A stretch of 15,022 nucleotides of DNA from Bacteroidales bacterium (GTDB lineage: Bacteria; Bacteroidota; Bacteroidia; Bacteroidales; Bacteroidaceae): contig SFKY01000062.1 of the NCBI GenBank assembly GCA_004554665.1, forward strand, positions 1-15,022, in the 5' to 3' direction. This document shows, one piece after another, positions 6,818 through 14,837 of this stretch. Position numbers and translations under genes: made by a program. Position 1 is the first letter of the stretch, and every line of letters begins with the position of its first letter. Below the pieces are notes generated by a model. The model was not told the DNA's origin. It saw nothing but the letters and a program-made list of their open reading frames with translations, and searched no databases.

Positions 6818-7210
6818 ATGACAGAGAAACGGCAAATCTACCGTTGCCCCATTTGCGGCAACATCGTAGAAGTATTGAACCCCGGTGCCAGTTCGCTCGT
6901 GTGCTGCGGACAACCCATGACCCTGCTGAAAGCCAACACCACCGATGCCGCCACGGAGAAGCATGTACCCGTGACCGAGGTCATCGAGGGCGGCTACAAG
7001 GTTACCGTGGGCAGCGTGGAGCATCCCATGACGGCTGCGCACTACATCCAGTGGATCGAACTGCTGACACCTACCAGGGTGATGCGGCGCGAACTGACCC
7101 CCGGCGATGAGCCAGAGGCCATCTTCAAGACCTGCGAGCAGGCTGTAGGTGCCCGCGAGTATTGCAACCTGCATGGACTGTGGCAGGGAGAGGTGCCTAC
7201 CAAGGCATAG
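6818..7210 (+). CDS. dfx: Desulfoferrodoxin / superoxide reductase
   Basis: The 130-residue product is a complete two-iron superoxide reductase (EC 1.15.1.2), which reduces superoxide to hydrogen peroxide in the cytoplasm without making oxygen. The N-terminal desulforedoxin domain has its four cysteines (C10, C13, C29, C30) in CPIC and LVCCGQPM. The catalytic domain shows EKHVP (E47, K48, H49), VEHPM (H69), H75 in AAHYIQWIE and REYCNLHGLW (C116, H119). This provides the four His and one Cys of the active iron plus the flexible Glu and Lys. Length is usual for the family. It appears to be a single-gene unit, with its own candidate promoter, a strong ribosome-binding site and an intrinsic terminator 20 bases after the stop. 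Electron donors such as rubredoxin are not in the window. The family is unmistakable. Confidence 0.96.
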   Translation: MTEKRQIYRCPICGNIVEVLNPGASSLVCCGQPMTLLKANTTDAATEKHVPVTEVIEGGYKVTVGSVEHPMTAAHYIQWIELLTPTRVMRRELTPGDEPEAIFKTCEQAVGAREYCNLHGLWQGEVPTKA

Positions 7211-7230
7211 ACCGGCAAGCTTACGCATAC

Positions 7231-7271
7231 AGAGGGCGGTGGTCATAAGGGTGGCTGACCGCCCTCTTTTT
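7231..7271 (+). terminator. Intrinsic terminator of dfx
   Basis: AGAGGGCGGT (7231-7240) pairs perfectly with ACCGCCCTCT (7258-7267) across a 17-base loop, followed directly by a run of five T (7267-7271). It closes the dfx unit and separates it from the next operon. Confidence 0.88.
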
Positions 7272-7327
7272 CCTCTAAAGAAAATTAAAAATCGTGGGGT
7301 ATCATGGCAAAAACCGATATTTATACC

Positions 7328-7335
7328 TAATTTTG
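7328..7335 (+). promoter_or_regulatory. -7 box of the pseudopilin-like/DUF3822/rsmD operon
   Basis: TAATTTTG is a full match to TAnnTTTG and lies 62 bases before the preferred start at 7398, just after the dfx terminator. No clear TTTG is found at the -33 position. Confidence 0.5.
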
Positions 7336-7397
7336 CATCTGTCGGAGGCTGAAGGCACATCCACTCCATGCCTCGCGACCCGAAACAGTGGGATGGC

Positions 7398-7880
7398 ATG
7401 AGACCAAGAACATACACCAACAGTCTGCTGGCATGCTGCGTGGCCGCACTGATAGTGCTCTGCACGCTGAGCATCAGCCAACCGTTGCGCTTCGACCATG
7501 AACGGCAGCGCCGCGAGACCGTCGTCAAACAACGGCTGGTGCAGATACGGCATGCCCAAAAGGCCTACCTACGCGCCCATCACCGCTACTGCGCCGACTG
7601 GGCAGCACTCATCCGGGAGGGGTATCTGACCCAACCGATGCAGTACATCCCTTATACCGACAACAAGCAGTTCAGGATGGCCGCCACGGTCATCACCACC
7701 ACATCCGGGCGTGCGGTGCCCGTCATGGAGTGCGGTGCCTACTACACCGATTACCTCGACGGGATGGACCGGCACCAAGTCGTCTCGCTCATGCGCGAAG
7801 CCGGCGAATCGGGCAACTATCCCGGACTGAAAATAGGAGACCTCATCATACCCAACGACAATGCAGGAAACTGGGAATAA
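7398..7880 (+). CDS. Membrane-anchored pseudopilin-like protein, function unknown
   Basis: The 160-residue product has one N-terminal membrane segment (about residues 9-28). A charged helix follows (RFDHERQRRETVVKQRLVQI, then RHAQKAYLRAHHRYCADW), and then a small globular part ending GLKIGDLIIPNDNAGNWE. A helix after one membrane anchor followed by a Y-x-x-x-H-x-x-Y-style turn recalls type II secretion pseudopilins of the GspG kind. However, the prepilin-peptidase site (Gly before Phe-Thr-Leu-x-Glu) is missing. ATG 7398 is preferred because it gives a short basic lead-in to the anchor. ATG 7368 is in frame, adds ten residues and cannot be excluded. The 3' end overlaps the DUF3822 gene by 20 bases. 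Similar proteins beside DUF3822 are remembered from Bacteroides. The function is not known. Confidence 0.72.
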   Translation: MRPRTYTNSLLACCVAALIVLCTLSISQPLRFDHERQRRETVVKQRLVQIRHAQKAYLRAHHRYCADWAALIREGYLTQPMQYIPYTDNKQFRMAATVITTTSGRAVPVMECGAYYTDYLDGMDRHQVVSLMREAGESGNYPGLKIGDLIIPNDNAGNWE

Positions 7881-8682
7881 CACATCCACAGCCCTACCGC
7901 GCATCACCCTGCGCATAGGTACCGGCACACTCTCGTTTGCCGTAGCCTCGCCCACTGCCAAGGAGGGTGTGGCCTACGAACCCTACACCGCCAAGAGCGG
8001 CATATCGATGGCCGCCAATCTGCGCGAGGCTTTCAAGACATCGCCCTTGCTGTCTCAGGGGCACGCCAGGGCACAGGTGCTGCTCGACACAGACGTGTTG
8101 GTGGTGCCCATCGAGGAGTTTGAGGCCGAAAAGGCCGACACCCTCTTCCGCCACACCTTTACGGGCAACGCCAACAGTACGGTGCTGCACAGCGTGATAC
8201 CCGATGTGGACGCGGTGGCTCTCTTCGCCATCAACCGCGACCTCAAGCTGGTGATAGACGACCACTTTGGCGATGTAAGGTTCATCCACGTCTGCCAGCC
8301 CCTGTGGAATCTGTTTTACCATCGCAGCCCCACGGGAACCACGCGCAAGCTCTACGGCTATTTCCACGACGGCAAACTGAGCGTATGCAGTTTCGACAAG
8401 AACCGTTTCCGCTTCTGCAACACCTACGATGTCGCCCACTCGCGCGATGCCGTCTTCTACCTGCTCTATGTGTGGAAACAACTGGGGCTGGACAGCACGC
8501 AAGACGAGTTGTGCATAGCCGGTTGCCAGACCACCGAGCACGACTGGATGCTGCCCACACTCAAACGCTATCTGCGCAAGGTGTACCTAATCAACCCCTC
8601 GGCCGAGTTTAACCGCGCACCTGTCACCCATATCCGGGGCATGGCGCTGGACATGGCCACCATTTATGTCAAAGGAAGATGA
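7861..8682 (+). CDS. DUF3822 family protein
   Basis: This 273-residue soluble protein lacks a signal peptide or membrane segment. It matches the Bacteroidetes-specific DUF3822 family by its N-terminal strand ITLRIGTGTLSFAV, the VLLDTDVLVVPIEEF segment (about residues 77-91), VIPDVDAVALFAIN, and YGYFHDGKLSVCSFDKNRF in the second half. Two similar alpha/beta halves with such strands suggest an actin-like (ASKHA) fold as in PilM or GspL; this is an inference from pattern only. The start overlaps the upstream gene by 20 bases and the stop overlaps rsmD by four (ATGA), so translation is probably coupled through the trio. Its function is unknown. The neighbours hint at a membrane-associated scaffold, while pairing with rsmD may be only conserved gene order. 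Confidence 0.82.
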   Translation: MQETGNNTSTALPRITLRIGTGTLSFAVASPTAKEGVAYEPYTAKSGISMAANLREAFKTSPLLSQGHARAQVLLDTDVLVVPIEEFEAEKADTLFRHTFTGNANSTVLHSVIPDVDAVALFAINRDLKLVIDDHFGDVRFIHVCQPLWNLFYHRSPTGTTRKLYGYFHDGKLSVCSFDKNRFRFCNTYDVAHSRDAVFYLLYVWKQLGLDSTQDELCIAGCQTTEHDWMLPTLKRYLRKVYLINPSAEFNRAPVTHIRGMALDMATIYVKGR

Positions 8683-9230
8683 GAATCATTACAGGAATCT
8701 ACAAAGGGAGGCGTTTTGAAATCCCCCGCACGTTTAAGGCAAGGCCCACGACCGACTTTGCCAAGGAGAATATATTCAATGTGCTCACAGGTTACGTGGA
8801 TATGGACGGGGCTACGGCACTCGACCTCTTCGCGGGCACGGGCAGCATCTCACTGGAACTGTTGTCGAGGGGCTGCGCACAGGTGGTGAGCGTAGAGGCC
8901 GACCGGGAGCACGCCGCCTTTATCGGCCAGTGCATGCGTAAGATAGGGACAGACCGCCATGTGCTCATCAGGGGCGACGTATTCCGTTTCCTGAAAAGCT
9001 GTAAACAGCAGTTTGATGTGGTATTTGCCGATCCGCCTTACGCGCTGGACAAGTTGGCGCAGATACCCGACTTGGTGCTGGCACAAGACATCCTAAAGGC
9101 CGACGGCGTGCTGGTGTTTGAGCATGGCAAGGGCCATGACTTCTCTGCCCATCCCAACTTTGTGGAGCATAGGGCATACGGAAGCGTGAACTTCTCTATC
9201 TTCAGAGCAACGGCGACAACAGCCGAATGA
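8679..9230 (+). CDS. rsmD: 16S rRNA (guanine(966)-N(2))-methyltransferase RsmD
   Basis: The 183-residue protein uses S-adenosylmethionine to methylate G966 (E. coli numbering) of 16S rRNA in the small subunit. It begins MRIITGIYKGRRFEIP, typical of RsmD, followed by RPTTDFAKENIFNVL (22-36). It then has the SAM-binding motif DLFAGTGSISLE (49-60), the acidic residue of SVEAD after the next strand, and the catalytic DPPY motif (118-121) in FADPPYALDK. Length is normal for the family. The start overlaps the DUF3822 stop as ATGA. The 3' end overlaps the end of the oppositely directed cardiolipin synthase gene by 29 bases, so no terminator fits between them. Confidence 0.94.
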   Translation: MRIITGIYKGRRFEIPRTFKARPTTDFAKENIFNVLTGYVDMDGATALDLFAGTGSISLELLSRGCAQVVSVEADREHAAFIGQCMRKIGTDRHVLIRGDVFRFLKSCKQQFDVVFADPPYALDKLAQIPDLVLAQDILKADGVLVFEHGKGHDFSAHPNFVEHRAYGSVNFSIFRATATTAE

Positions 9231-10626
9231 TTCCCTCCCACAACCGCTGCAGGAACGGCCGACGGAAATACTCGGATAAAGGACCGACGGCCGCACTGCG
9301 CGAGAGGTCGTCCAGAAAAATCTCCTTCATCCGCAAGGCCATCGACGAACCATAGAAAAACACATTGGCCTCGAAATTGTTCTCAAAACTTCGGAAATCG
9401 ATGTTGGTGGAGCCACACGAACAGAGCGTGTCGTCGCATACCAACATCTTGGAGTGGTTGAATCCCTCTTGGTACAGATAGACCTTGACACCGGCTTCCA
9501 TCACTTGGGCGATATAGGAGCGGCTGGCCCACTCGGTAAGTTTGGCATCGGCCCGCGCCGGGATGAGCAACCGCACGTCGACACCGGCCAAGGCCGCCGT
9601 GCAGAGCGCAAACAGCACCGGCTCTGTGGGCAAGAAGTAGGGTGTCTCCATATATACATACCGCTTGGCCTCCATCAGGATGCGCACATAGCCCTGCATG
9701 ATGTCGGGCCACGGCATGATCGGACTGCTGGTCACCACCTGGGCCAGACAGCCATCGCCCTCGACACCGTCGACCACAGGATAGTACTTGCGGTCGGTAA
9801 TGAGCGTACGGTCAACGAAATACCAATCGATGAGAAACGCCCGCTGCACGGCATAGACGATACCCCCCGTGAGCCGCAGATGCAGGTCGCGCCACGACTG
9901 GGTGGGCGTACCCTTCACATAACGGAGGGCGATGTTCATGCCGCCGATAAAACCCACACGCCCGTCGATGACACAGAGCTTGCGGTGGTTGCGGTAATTG
10001 ACCTTACTGGTAAAGGCAGGAAACTTGACAGGCATGAAGGCGTGCACATCCACCCCCGCCCTGCGCATATCCTCGAAGATCCGGTTGCTGATGTTCCAGC
10101 ATCCCACGTCATCGTACACCACCCGCACCTCCACGCCGGCCTTGGCCTTGTCCATGAGGGCATCGGCCACCAACCGGCCCAGCGCGTCGTCGGCAAAGAT
10201 ATAGGATATGAGATGGATATGCGACCGCGCACGCCCTATCTCCTGCAAGAGGGCAGTGAAGAAGGCGTAGCCGTCGGTGTAGATTTCGGCCTGGTTGTCC
10301 TTGAAGGGCAACGCCCAGTTCTGATTGGCAAAAAGGGTGATCAGCGCCTCGTGCGACGACGGCAGCGTAAGGTCGCGCTGCTCTGCAAACTCGAGCATGC
10401 TGCGCTTGGTAAGCTGGTTCAGGCTGCGCTGGCTGATAAGACGCTCCTTGCGCGTGTTTTGTCCGAAAAAGAAATAAAACACCATGCCCAATACCGGGAT
10501 GAAACAAAGCACCAGAATCCATGTCAACGCCTTGACAGGCTGGCGGTTGTCCATCAGCACTTTGACCATTGCCGCCAACACCACGACGGTATAGGCCAAG
10601 AGGATGAGCCAGTGTACATAGATCAT
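9202..10626 (-). CDS. cls: Cardiolipin synthase (phospholipase D type)
   Basis: The 474-residue inner-membrane enzyme joins two phosphatidylglycerol molecules into cardiolipin and glycerol. Two N-terminal membrane segments (about residues 5-25 and 33-53) with the PLDNF-type spacer region FFFGQNTRKE are followed by two HKD catalytic motifs. The first is H214-R-K216 with D221 and GGMN (228-231). The second is H391-S-K393 with D398 and GSTN (405-408). METPYFLPTEP (326-336) and the C-terminal region are also typical. Length is normal. The ATG (complement of 10624-10626) overlaps the upstream TPR gene's stop by four bases, giving translational coupling, and the gene is the last of a dnaG-TPR-cls operon. 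Its end overlaps rsmD by 29 bases on the other strand. Confidence 0.94.
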   Translation of the reverse strand: MIYVHWLILLAYTVVVLAAMVKVLMDNRQPVKALTWILVLCFIPVLGMVFYFFFGQNTRKERLISQRSLNQLTKRSMLEFAEQRDLTLPSSHEALITLFANQNWALPFKDNQAEIYTDGYAFFTALLQEIGRARSHIHLISYIFADDALGRLVADALMDKAKAGVEVRVVYDDVGCWNISNRIFEDMRRAGVDVHAFMPVKFPAFTSKVNYRNHRKLCVIDGRVGFIGGMNIALRYVKGTPTQSWRDLHLRLTGGIVYAVQRAFLIDWYFVDRTLITDRKYYPVVDGVEGDGCLAQVVTSSPIMPWPDIMQGYVRILMEAKRYVYMETPYFLPTEPVLFALCTAALAGVDVRLLIPARADAKLTEWASRSYIAQVMEAGVKVYLYQEGFNHSKMLVCDDTLCSCGSTNIDFRSFENNFEANVFFYGSSMALRMKEIFLDDLSRSAAVGPLSEYFRRPFLQRLWEGIIRLLSPLL

Positions 10627-12353
10627 AGGCCGCTTGTCTTCTTTTTGTGGAGGTAAGCCAGTTCGGCGATGGCATAGTCGGCATTGTCGGGCTCGTCGAG
10701 CATGTCGTGCAAGATACGTTCGGCCTCCTGCTCCTTGCCCTTGTTCACGAGTACGGTCACCTTGCGGCGGCGCAGGAAATGATACAGCATGCGGTCATGC
10801 TCGTTGAGGTCGGTGACGGGCATGTCGTCGCACACCTCTTTCATCATCCCGTCGATAATGGCCAGCGCGCGGATGTCGCCACCGTTGACCAGACAGTTGA
10901 TGTACTGCCTTACGAAAAGGGAATTGCGCAAGGGCAGCGTCAACTCCAAGTAATAGACGGCCTCGGCATACTGTTGCAGCATGGCATGACAGCTGCCGAG
11001 CAGGTAACACACCTCGAAGAAACGCTGCTGCTCGTCCTGGCTCATACGGTCATAGGCCACACTCCAACGGCGGTAAGCCTCGTAGAGATGGGGCAAAGCT
11101 TCGTACGGACGCTTGTCGAGATAGAGCTGTTCGCCACGGTAGGCATGGCGGGCAATGTCGGGCTCCGTACACAGCGAGATAAGCCGCTGGGCCGGAGTCA
11201 TGGCCTTGTAGTCGCCCTTAGCCTCCAAAGCACGCGCTTCCTTCCACATGTACCGGAACTCTTCGAGCGACTGCTGCACGGGAGCGAGGTCATGGGCCAC
11301 CAGAAACGAGCAACAGCGGCTCTCATGGCCACGGCTGCCGGCACGGACGGCCAGGCTGGCCGATGTGGGAACGGTCGTGAGCGTCAGCCGATAATAGAGT
11401 ACCGAACCGGCAGTCTGCTCGGCTGTCAGCACGATGGCCAACCGGCGCTCCACAGCCTGCTCTCCCGCCTCGCGGTAGACCAATGTGGCCGTGGCCGACT
11501 GCCGCGCAAACGCCTCGGCACCCGACGGCAGCAGCAACGTCTCCACGTCGTAGGCCGCGATTGTCTGGGCATCGGTCAGCGTATGGGTCTCCATGCCCTC
11601 GGCCGCCACGGTGAGACTTACAGGCACGCTGCCCACCGCATGCACCACCCTGTCGAGCAACTGGCGTACCGTGAGCTCCGGCGAGTCGGCAGCGATGCGC
11701 CACGAGTTGCCCACGGGCTGACGCACCAGTTCCTGTTCGTGGATGAGACTCAACACCTGCAGATGCTCGGCTGCCGTCTTCTCCATATCGGGAGTCACCC
11801 CGTTGTCGGCATTGCCGCCTCGCTCTTGATAGAGGGCTGCAAAGGCGCGCTGCAGTTCGAACATCCTACCCATACAAAACTCCAACTGGTCCTCAGCAGT
11901 CTGCTCGCTGACCACCATCGTGGCCAACTCGTGCACATGCACCTTGCGTACTTTCTCATCGATGGTATAGATGATGCGCACCGGCACCATCGACGAGTTG
12001 AACTGGTTGCAGAGATACCGCACCAGCTCCACCTTTTCCAGCGGAGCGGTATAGAGAAAGAGAAACGAAAGCTGAATGTAGGCTCCCTCACTGGGCACGC
12101 GGACGATGAAGTGGCCGCTCTGATAGGTGTACATGGCCACCATCTCGTCGCCCTCTGTCTCCCATGTGGGCTTGCAGGCCAGCAGCTTGAGCGCCCGGCT
12201 CACCACTAAGCGGTTGACCTGCTGGTCTATGGCCTCCATCCGCATGGCCGCATACTTAGGCTTGAGCCACCGGTACCACAGGAGCAAGAGTCCCACCACC
12301 GGGGGAAGGACAAGCAATAAGAATATGCTGAAAAAACTTGAATCCATAGGCAT
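10623..12353 (-). CDS. Membrane-anchored tetratricopeptide-repeat protein
   Basis: The 576-residue product has one N-terminal membrane anchor (about residues 7-27), then a basic stretch. Residues 60-175 resemble a YbjN/secretion-chaperone-like fold (for example HFIVRVPSEGAYIQLSFLFL and VRIIYTIDEKVRKVHVHELA). A variable middle follows, and then a helical C-terminal region of TPR type from about residue 380 to the end (for example YLDKRPYEALPHLYEAYRRW, CYLLGSCHAMLQQYAEAVYY). The YbjN comparison is an inference and the TPR assignment is firmer. The start at 12353 gives MPMDSS; the Met two codons later (12347) is equally possible. It lies between dnaG and cls in one operon and shares four bases with cls. 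Its function is unknown, perhaps a scaffold at the inner membrane. Confidence 0.75.
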   Translation of the reverse strand: MPMDSSFFSIFLLLVLPPVVGLLLLWYRWLKPKYAAMRMEAIDQQVNRLVVSRALKLLACKPTWETEGDEMVAMYTYQSGHFIVRVPSEGAYIQLSFLFLYTAPLEKVELVRYLCNQFNSSMVPVRIIYTIDEKVRKVHVHELATMVVSEQTAEDQLEFCMGRMFELQRAFAALYQERGGNADNGVTPDMEKTAAEHLQVLSLIHEQELVRQPVGNSWRIAADSPELTVRQLLDRVVHAVGSVPVSLTVAAEGMETHTLTDAQTIAAYDVETLLLPSGAEAFARQSATATLVYREAGEQAVERRLAIVLTAEQTAGSVLYYRLTLTTVPTSASLAVRAGSRGHESRCCSFLVAHDLAPVQQSLEEFRYMWKEARALEAKGDYKAMTPAQRLISLCTEPDIARHAYRGEQLYLDKRPYEALPHLYEAYRRWSVAYDRMSQDEQQRFFEVCYLLGSCHAMLQQYAEAVYYLELTLPLRNSLFVRQYINCLVNGGDIRALAIIDGMMKEVCDDMPVTDLNEHDRMLYHFLRRRKVTVLVNKGKEQEAERILHDMLDEPDNADYAIAELAYLHKKKTSGL

Positions 12354-12380
12354 GTAAACAATTTGAATAGTGAATGATTG

Positions 12381-12414
12381 AAAAGGCCCAATACTCCATC
12401 AGGCCTACCGGCCT
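12381..12414 (-). terminator. Weak attenuator-like hairpin between dnaG and the TPR gene
   Basis: Read on the minus strand, AGGCC pairs with GGCC followed by four T (plus-strand 12381-12406). An alternative hairpin, AGGCC-TACC-GGCCT (12401-12414), uses the same central AGGCC block and overlaps the dnaG stop by one base. The two folds exclude each other. The T-run is short, so partial termination or only a chance structure is possible. Confidence 0.3.
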
Positions 12415-14417
12415 CACATGAGGATATTGTTGCCCAACTTCTGTGCCAGCGCATTGCGTATCTTCTGCATGTCGGCATACTCCTTGAGCAGATCTGCCAT
12501 GCGCCCTGCATCGGCCACAGACTCGGCTATCTCCTTCTTGAGCGTCCGCAGTTTGCGCTCCACATAGTCCATACGGAAGTCGAGTATCAGATGGCGTGTC
12601 TGACCCAGCAGCCGTTCCTCTTCGCCAGCCTCACGTTGCAGCCGCTCCTCCTCATTTAGGGGCTGACTATCCTCCTCGCCCTTGATGAGCTGAAGCTGGT
12701 CCACACTCACCTCTGTAGCCAAGCGACTGATGTCTAAGTCGGCATGGTGGATGAAATAGGATTCGGCGTCAAACTGCGGGTCATCCGAATGGGCCACAGC
12801 CTCGTCGAGAATACGGTTGTAAAGCTCGTTGGAAAACCGCAAGTGGTCTGGCAGAAAATTGTAATAGATATACTGTGCCACCGAGAGACTGATGAGCTGT
12901 CCCTGCTCATCCTCCACATCGCGCAGCACCGTCTTTCCACCGTTGCGCACCAGCATCTGCACCAGCATACGCTCCACCCGCTCCATGGCCGCTTGTTGCG
13001 GGTCGAGTACCAGCGAGGCCGGCTGCAGTACAGGCTGCTGACGTGGAGCCTGCTGCACCGCCTGATTGTCTGCCTGATGACCCTCGCGCGCCTCACGGAT
13101 AAACTTGTTCATCATATTGATGAGCGTGACCTCGGCAATGCCGATACGGTGTACACAGTTTTGTACATACGTGTCGCGCAAGATCGGATTCTGCACCAAC
13201 GAGATACTCTTCACAATCGAGTTGATGGCCTCGGTGCGCTTCACAGGGTCGTGCTCATCGCGCAGGAGCAGGTCCATCTTAAACTGTATGAAGTCTGTCT
13301 CGTGCTTATCGATATAGCCGCGCAACTCCTCAGCCGAGTGCTTGCGCGCAAAACTGTCGGGGTCTTCGCCATCGGGCAGCAAGAGCACCTTCAGGTTCAT
13401 GCCTTCAGAGAGCAGCATGTCGGTACCCTTGAGCGCGGCATGCAGTCCAGCCTCATCGTCGTCGTAAATCAGCGTGATGTGCGACGTGAGCCTGTGCAGG
13501 ATGTGAATCTGCTGGAAACTCAAGGCCGTACCCGAACCGGCCACCACATTCTCTATGCCCGCCTGGTGCATGGAGATCACATCGGCCTGTCCCTCCACCA
13601 GATACACCTTGTCGGCCTTGGCAATAGCCTTCTTGGCCTGATAGATGCCATACAGCTCGTTGGCCTTGTGGTAGATGTCAGAGTCGGGCGAGTTCACATA
13701 CTTCATGTTCACACCCTTGGTGCGCGCATCGAGCACACGGGCGGTAAACCCCACCACCTTGCCGCTCTGTCCCAGCCACGGGAATATCACCCTGCCCGCA
13801 TAGCGGTCGATGAGCTGTCCGCGGTCGTTACGGTAGCAGATGCCCGTCTTGAGCAGGAAGTCGGACTGATAACCCTTGGCCTGCGCCGTGGTGGCCAACG
13901 CCTGACGGTCTTGCAGGTCGTAGCCCAACCGGAACTTGCGAATGACATCATCGCGGAAGCCTCGGCTGCGCAGATACTGCATGCCATAGGCCTGCCCCTC
14001 ACTCCCGCTGTGGAGCAACTGCTCAAAATAGCTGGCAGCCCACTCGTTGACGATAAACATAGACTCGCGCTCGCTCTGTTCCCGCCGCTCCTCGTCGGTC
14101 ATCACCCGCTCCCGTATCTCAATATGGTATTTGGCGGCCAGCCATCGCAGCGCTTCGGGATACGTCATCTGCTCATGCTCCATGATAAAGGTGACCGCAT
14201 TGCCCCCCTTGCCACAACCGAAACAATGGCAGGTACCACGGGCCGGCGAAACGATAAACGAGGGTGTCTTCTCGTTATGAAACGGACAGAGCCCCTTGTA
14301 GTTGGCACCGCTCTTGCGCAGTGTCACAAACTCGGACACCACATCCACTATATTGGCAGCGTCCTTGATCTTCTCCACCGTAGCCCTGTCTATGCTTGTA
14401 TATGTCGTCGTCGCCAT
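12414..14417 (-). CDS. dnaG: DNA primase DnaG
   Basis: The 667-residue enzyme makes the RNA primers for replication at the fork, together with the replicative helicase. The N-terminal CHC2 zinc finger is intact (C44-P-F-H47, then C65-F-G-C68) within LCPFHNEKTPSF and HCFGCGKGGNAVTF. The catalytic core shows INFPW-like IFPWLGQSGKVVGFTARVLD (211-230). The Toprim metal-binding residues are in VEGQADVISMHQAGIENV (E275) and LIYDDDEAG (D319, D321). The C-terminal 200 residues are the helicase-interaction region, with the usual low complexity linker (Gln-rich near 450-470). The start ATG is at 14417, about 20 bases after the predicted transcription start. It is the first gene of an operon with a TPR gene and cls. 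Confidence 0.95.
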   Translation of the reverse strand: MATTTYTSIDRATVEKIKDAANIVDVVSEFVTLRKSGANYKGLCPFHNEKTPSFIVSPARGTCHCFGCGKGGNAVTFIMEHEQMTYPEALRWLAAKYHIEIRERVMTDEERREQSERESMFIVNEWAASYFEQLLHSGSEGQAYGMQYLRSRGFRDDVIRKFRLGYDLQDRQALATTAQAKGYQSDFLLKTGICYRNDRGQLIDRYAGRVIFPWLGQSGKVVGFTARVLDARTKGVNMKYVNSPDSDIYHKANELYGIYQAKKAIAKADKVYLVEGQADVISMHQAGIENVVAGSGTALSFQQIHILHRLTSHITLIYDDDEAGLHAALKGTDMLLSEGMNLKVLLLPDGEDPDSFARKHSAEELRGYIDKHETDFIQFKMDLLLRDEHDPVKRTEAINSIVKSISLVQNPILRDTYVQNCVHRIGIAEVTLINMMNKFIREAREGHQADNQAVQQAPRQQPVLQPASLVLDPQQAAMERVERMLVQMLVRNGGKTVLRDVEDEQGQLISLSVAQYIYYNFLPDHLRFSNELYNRILDEAVAHSDDPQFDAESYFIHHADLDISRLATEVSVDQLQLIKGEEDSQPLNEEERLQREAGEEERLLGQTRHLILDFRMDYVERKLRTLKKEIAESVADAGRMADLLKEYADMQKIRNALAQKLGNNILM

Positions 14418-14442
14418 GATCTGTCATCGCTATATATCCATA

Positions 14443-14473
14443 CAAATTTACTGCAATCCCAAGACAATGCAAA
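14443..14473 (-). promoter_or_regulatory. Consensus promoter of the dnaG operon
   Basis: On the minus strand TTTG (14473-14470) is followed after exactly 19 bases by TAAATTTG (14450-14443). This is a full match to the Bacteroidetes sigma-ABfr consensus. Transcription would start near 14437, leaving a leader of about 20 bases before the dnaG ATG. Confidence 0.8.
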
Positions 14474-14547
14474 ATAAAACGCTCTTTTTTTCGATTTTTT
14501 CATGGTTCCATTAGTCCCCCGCCAAAGTCATCTGTCACCTCCCTTAA

Positions 14548-14588
14548 GCTAAATGCCACGTTTAGCCACCCTAAATGCCACGTTTAGG
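14548..14588. repeat. Two 22-bp-spaced 19-bp palindromes upstream of dnaG
   Basis: GCTAAATGCCACGTTTAGC (14548-14566) and CCTAAATGCCACGTTTAGG (14570-14588) are near-palindromes starting 22 bases apart. Each would pair with one wobble in its stem. They share the CTAAATGC core and the spacing of the hairpin at 6608-6670 downstream of the sulfatases. They lie about 75 bases upstream of the dnaG -33 element. Confidence 0.75.
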
Positions 14589-14705
14589 TTTTTGGGGGAA
14601 GCCATTCCGAATAACCCTGACTTGGTGCAATAGGTGGAGACATGATTAGCCTTACCCGCTTGGCTATGCAATCAATCTACGAAAAAATCTTTTCATCACT
14701 TATTA

Positions 14706-14737
14706 TTTGGTCATCTCGCTTTTTTGTCTTATTTTTG
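14706..14737 (+). promoter_or_regulatory. Consensus promoter upstream of a candidate structured RNA
   Basis: TTTG (14706-14709) and TATTTTTG (14730-14737) are separated by 20 bases, a full match to the Bacteroidetes consensus. Transcription would start near 14744 and run rightward into a stretch with no convincing gene but strong RNA secondary structure. Confidence 0.72.
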
Positions 14738-14837
14738 CAGTTGCCCTATTGGCATCATCTCGTAAAGGGATTTCAGCAGGTGGGGCAGACATATATTAGA
14801 AAGGCGTATTTCGCGCTTTGCTTTTGACTTGTCGAAA

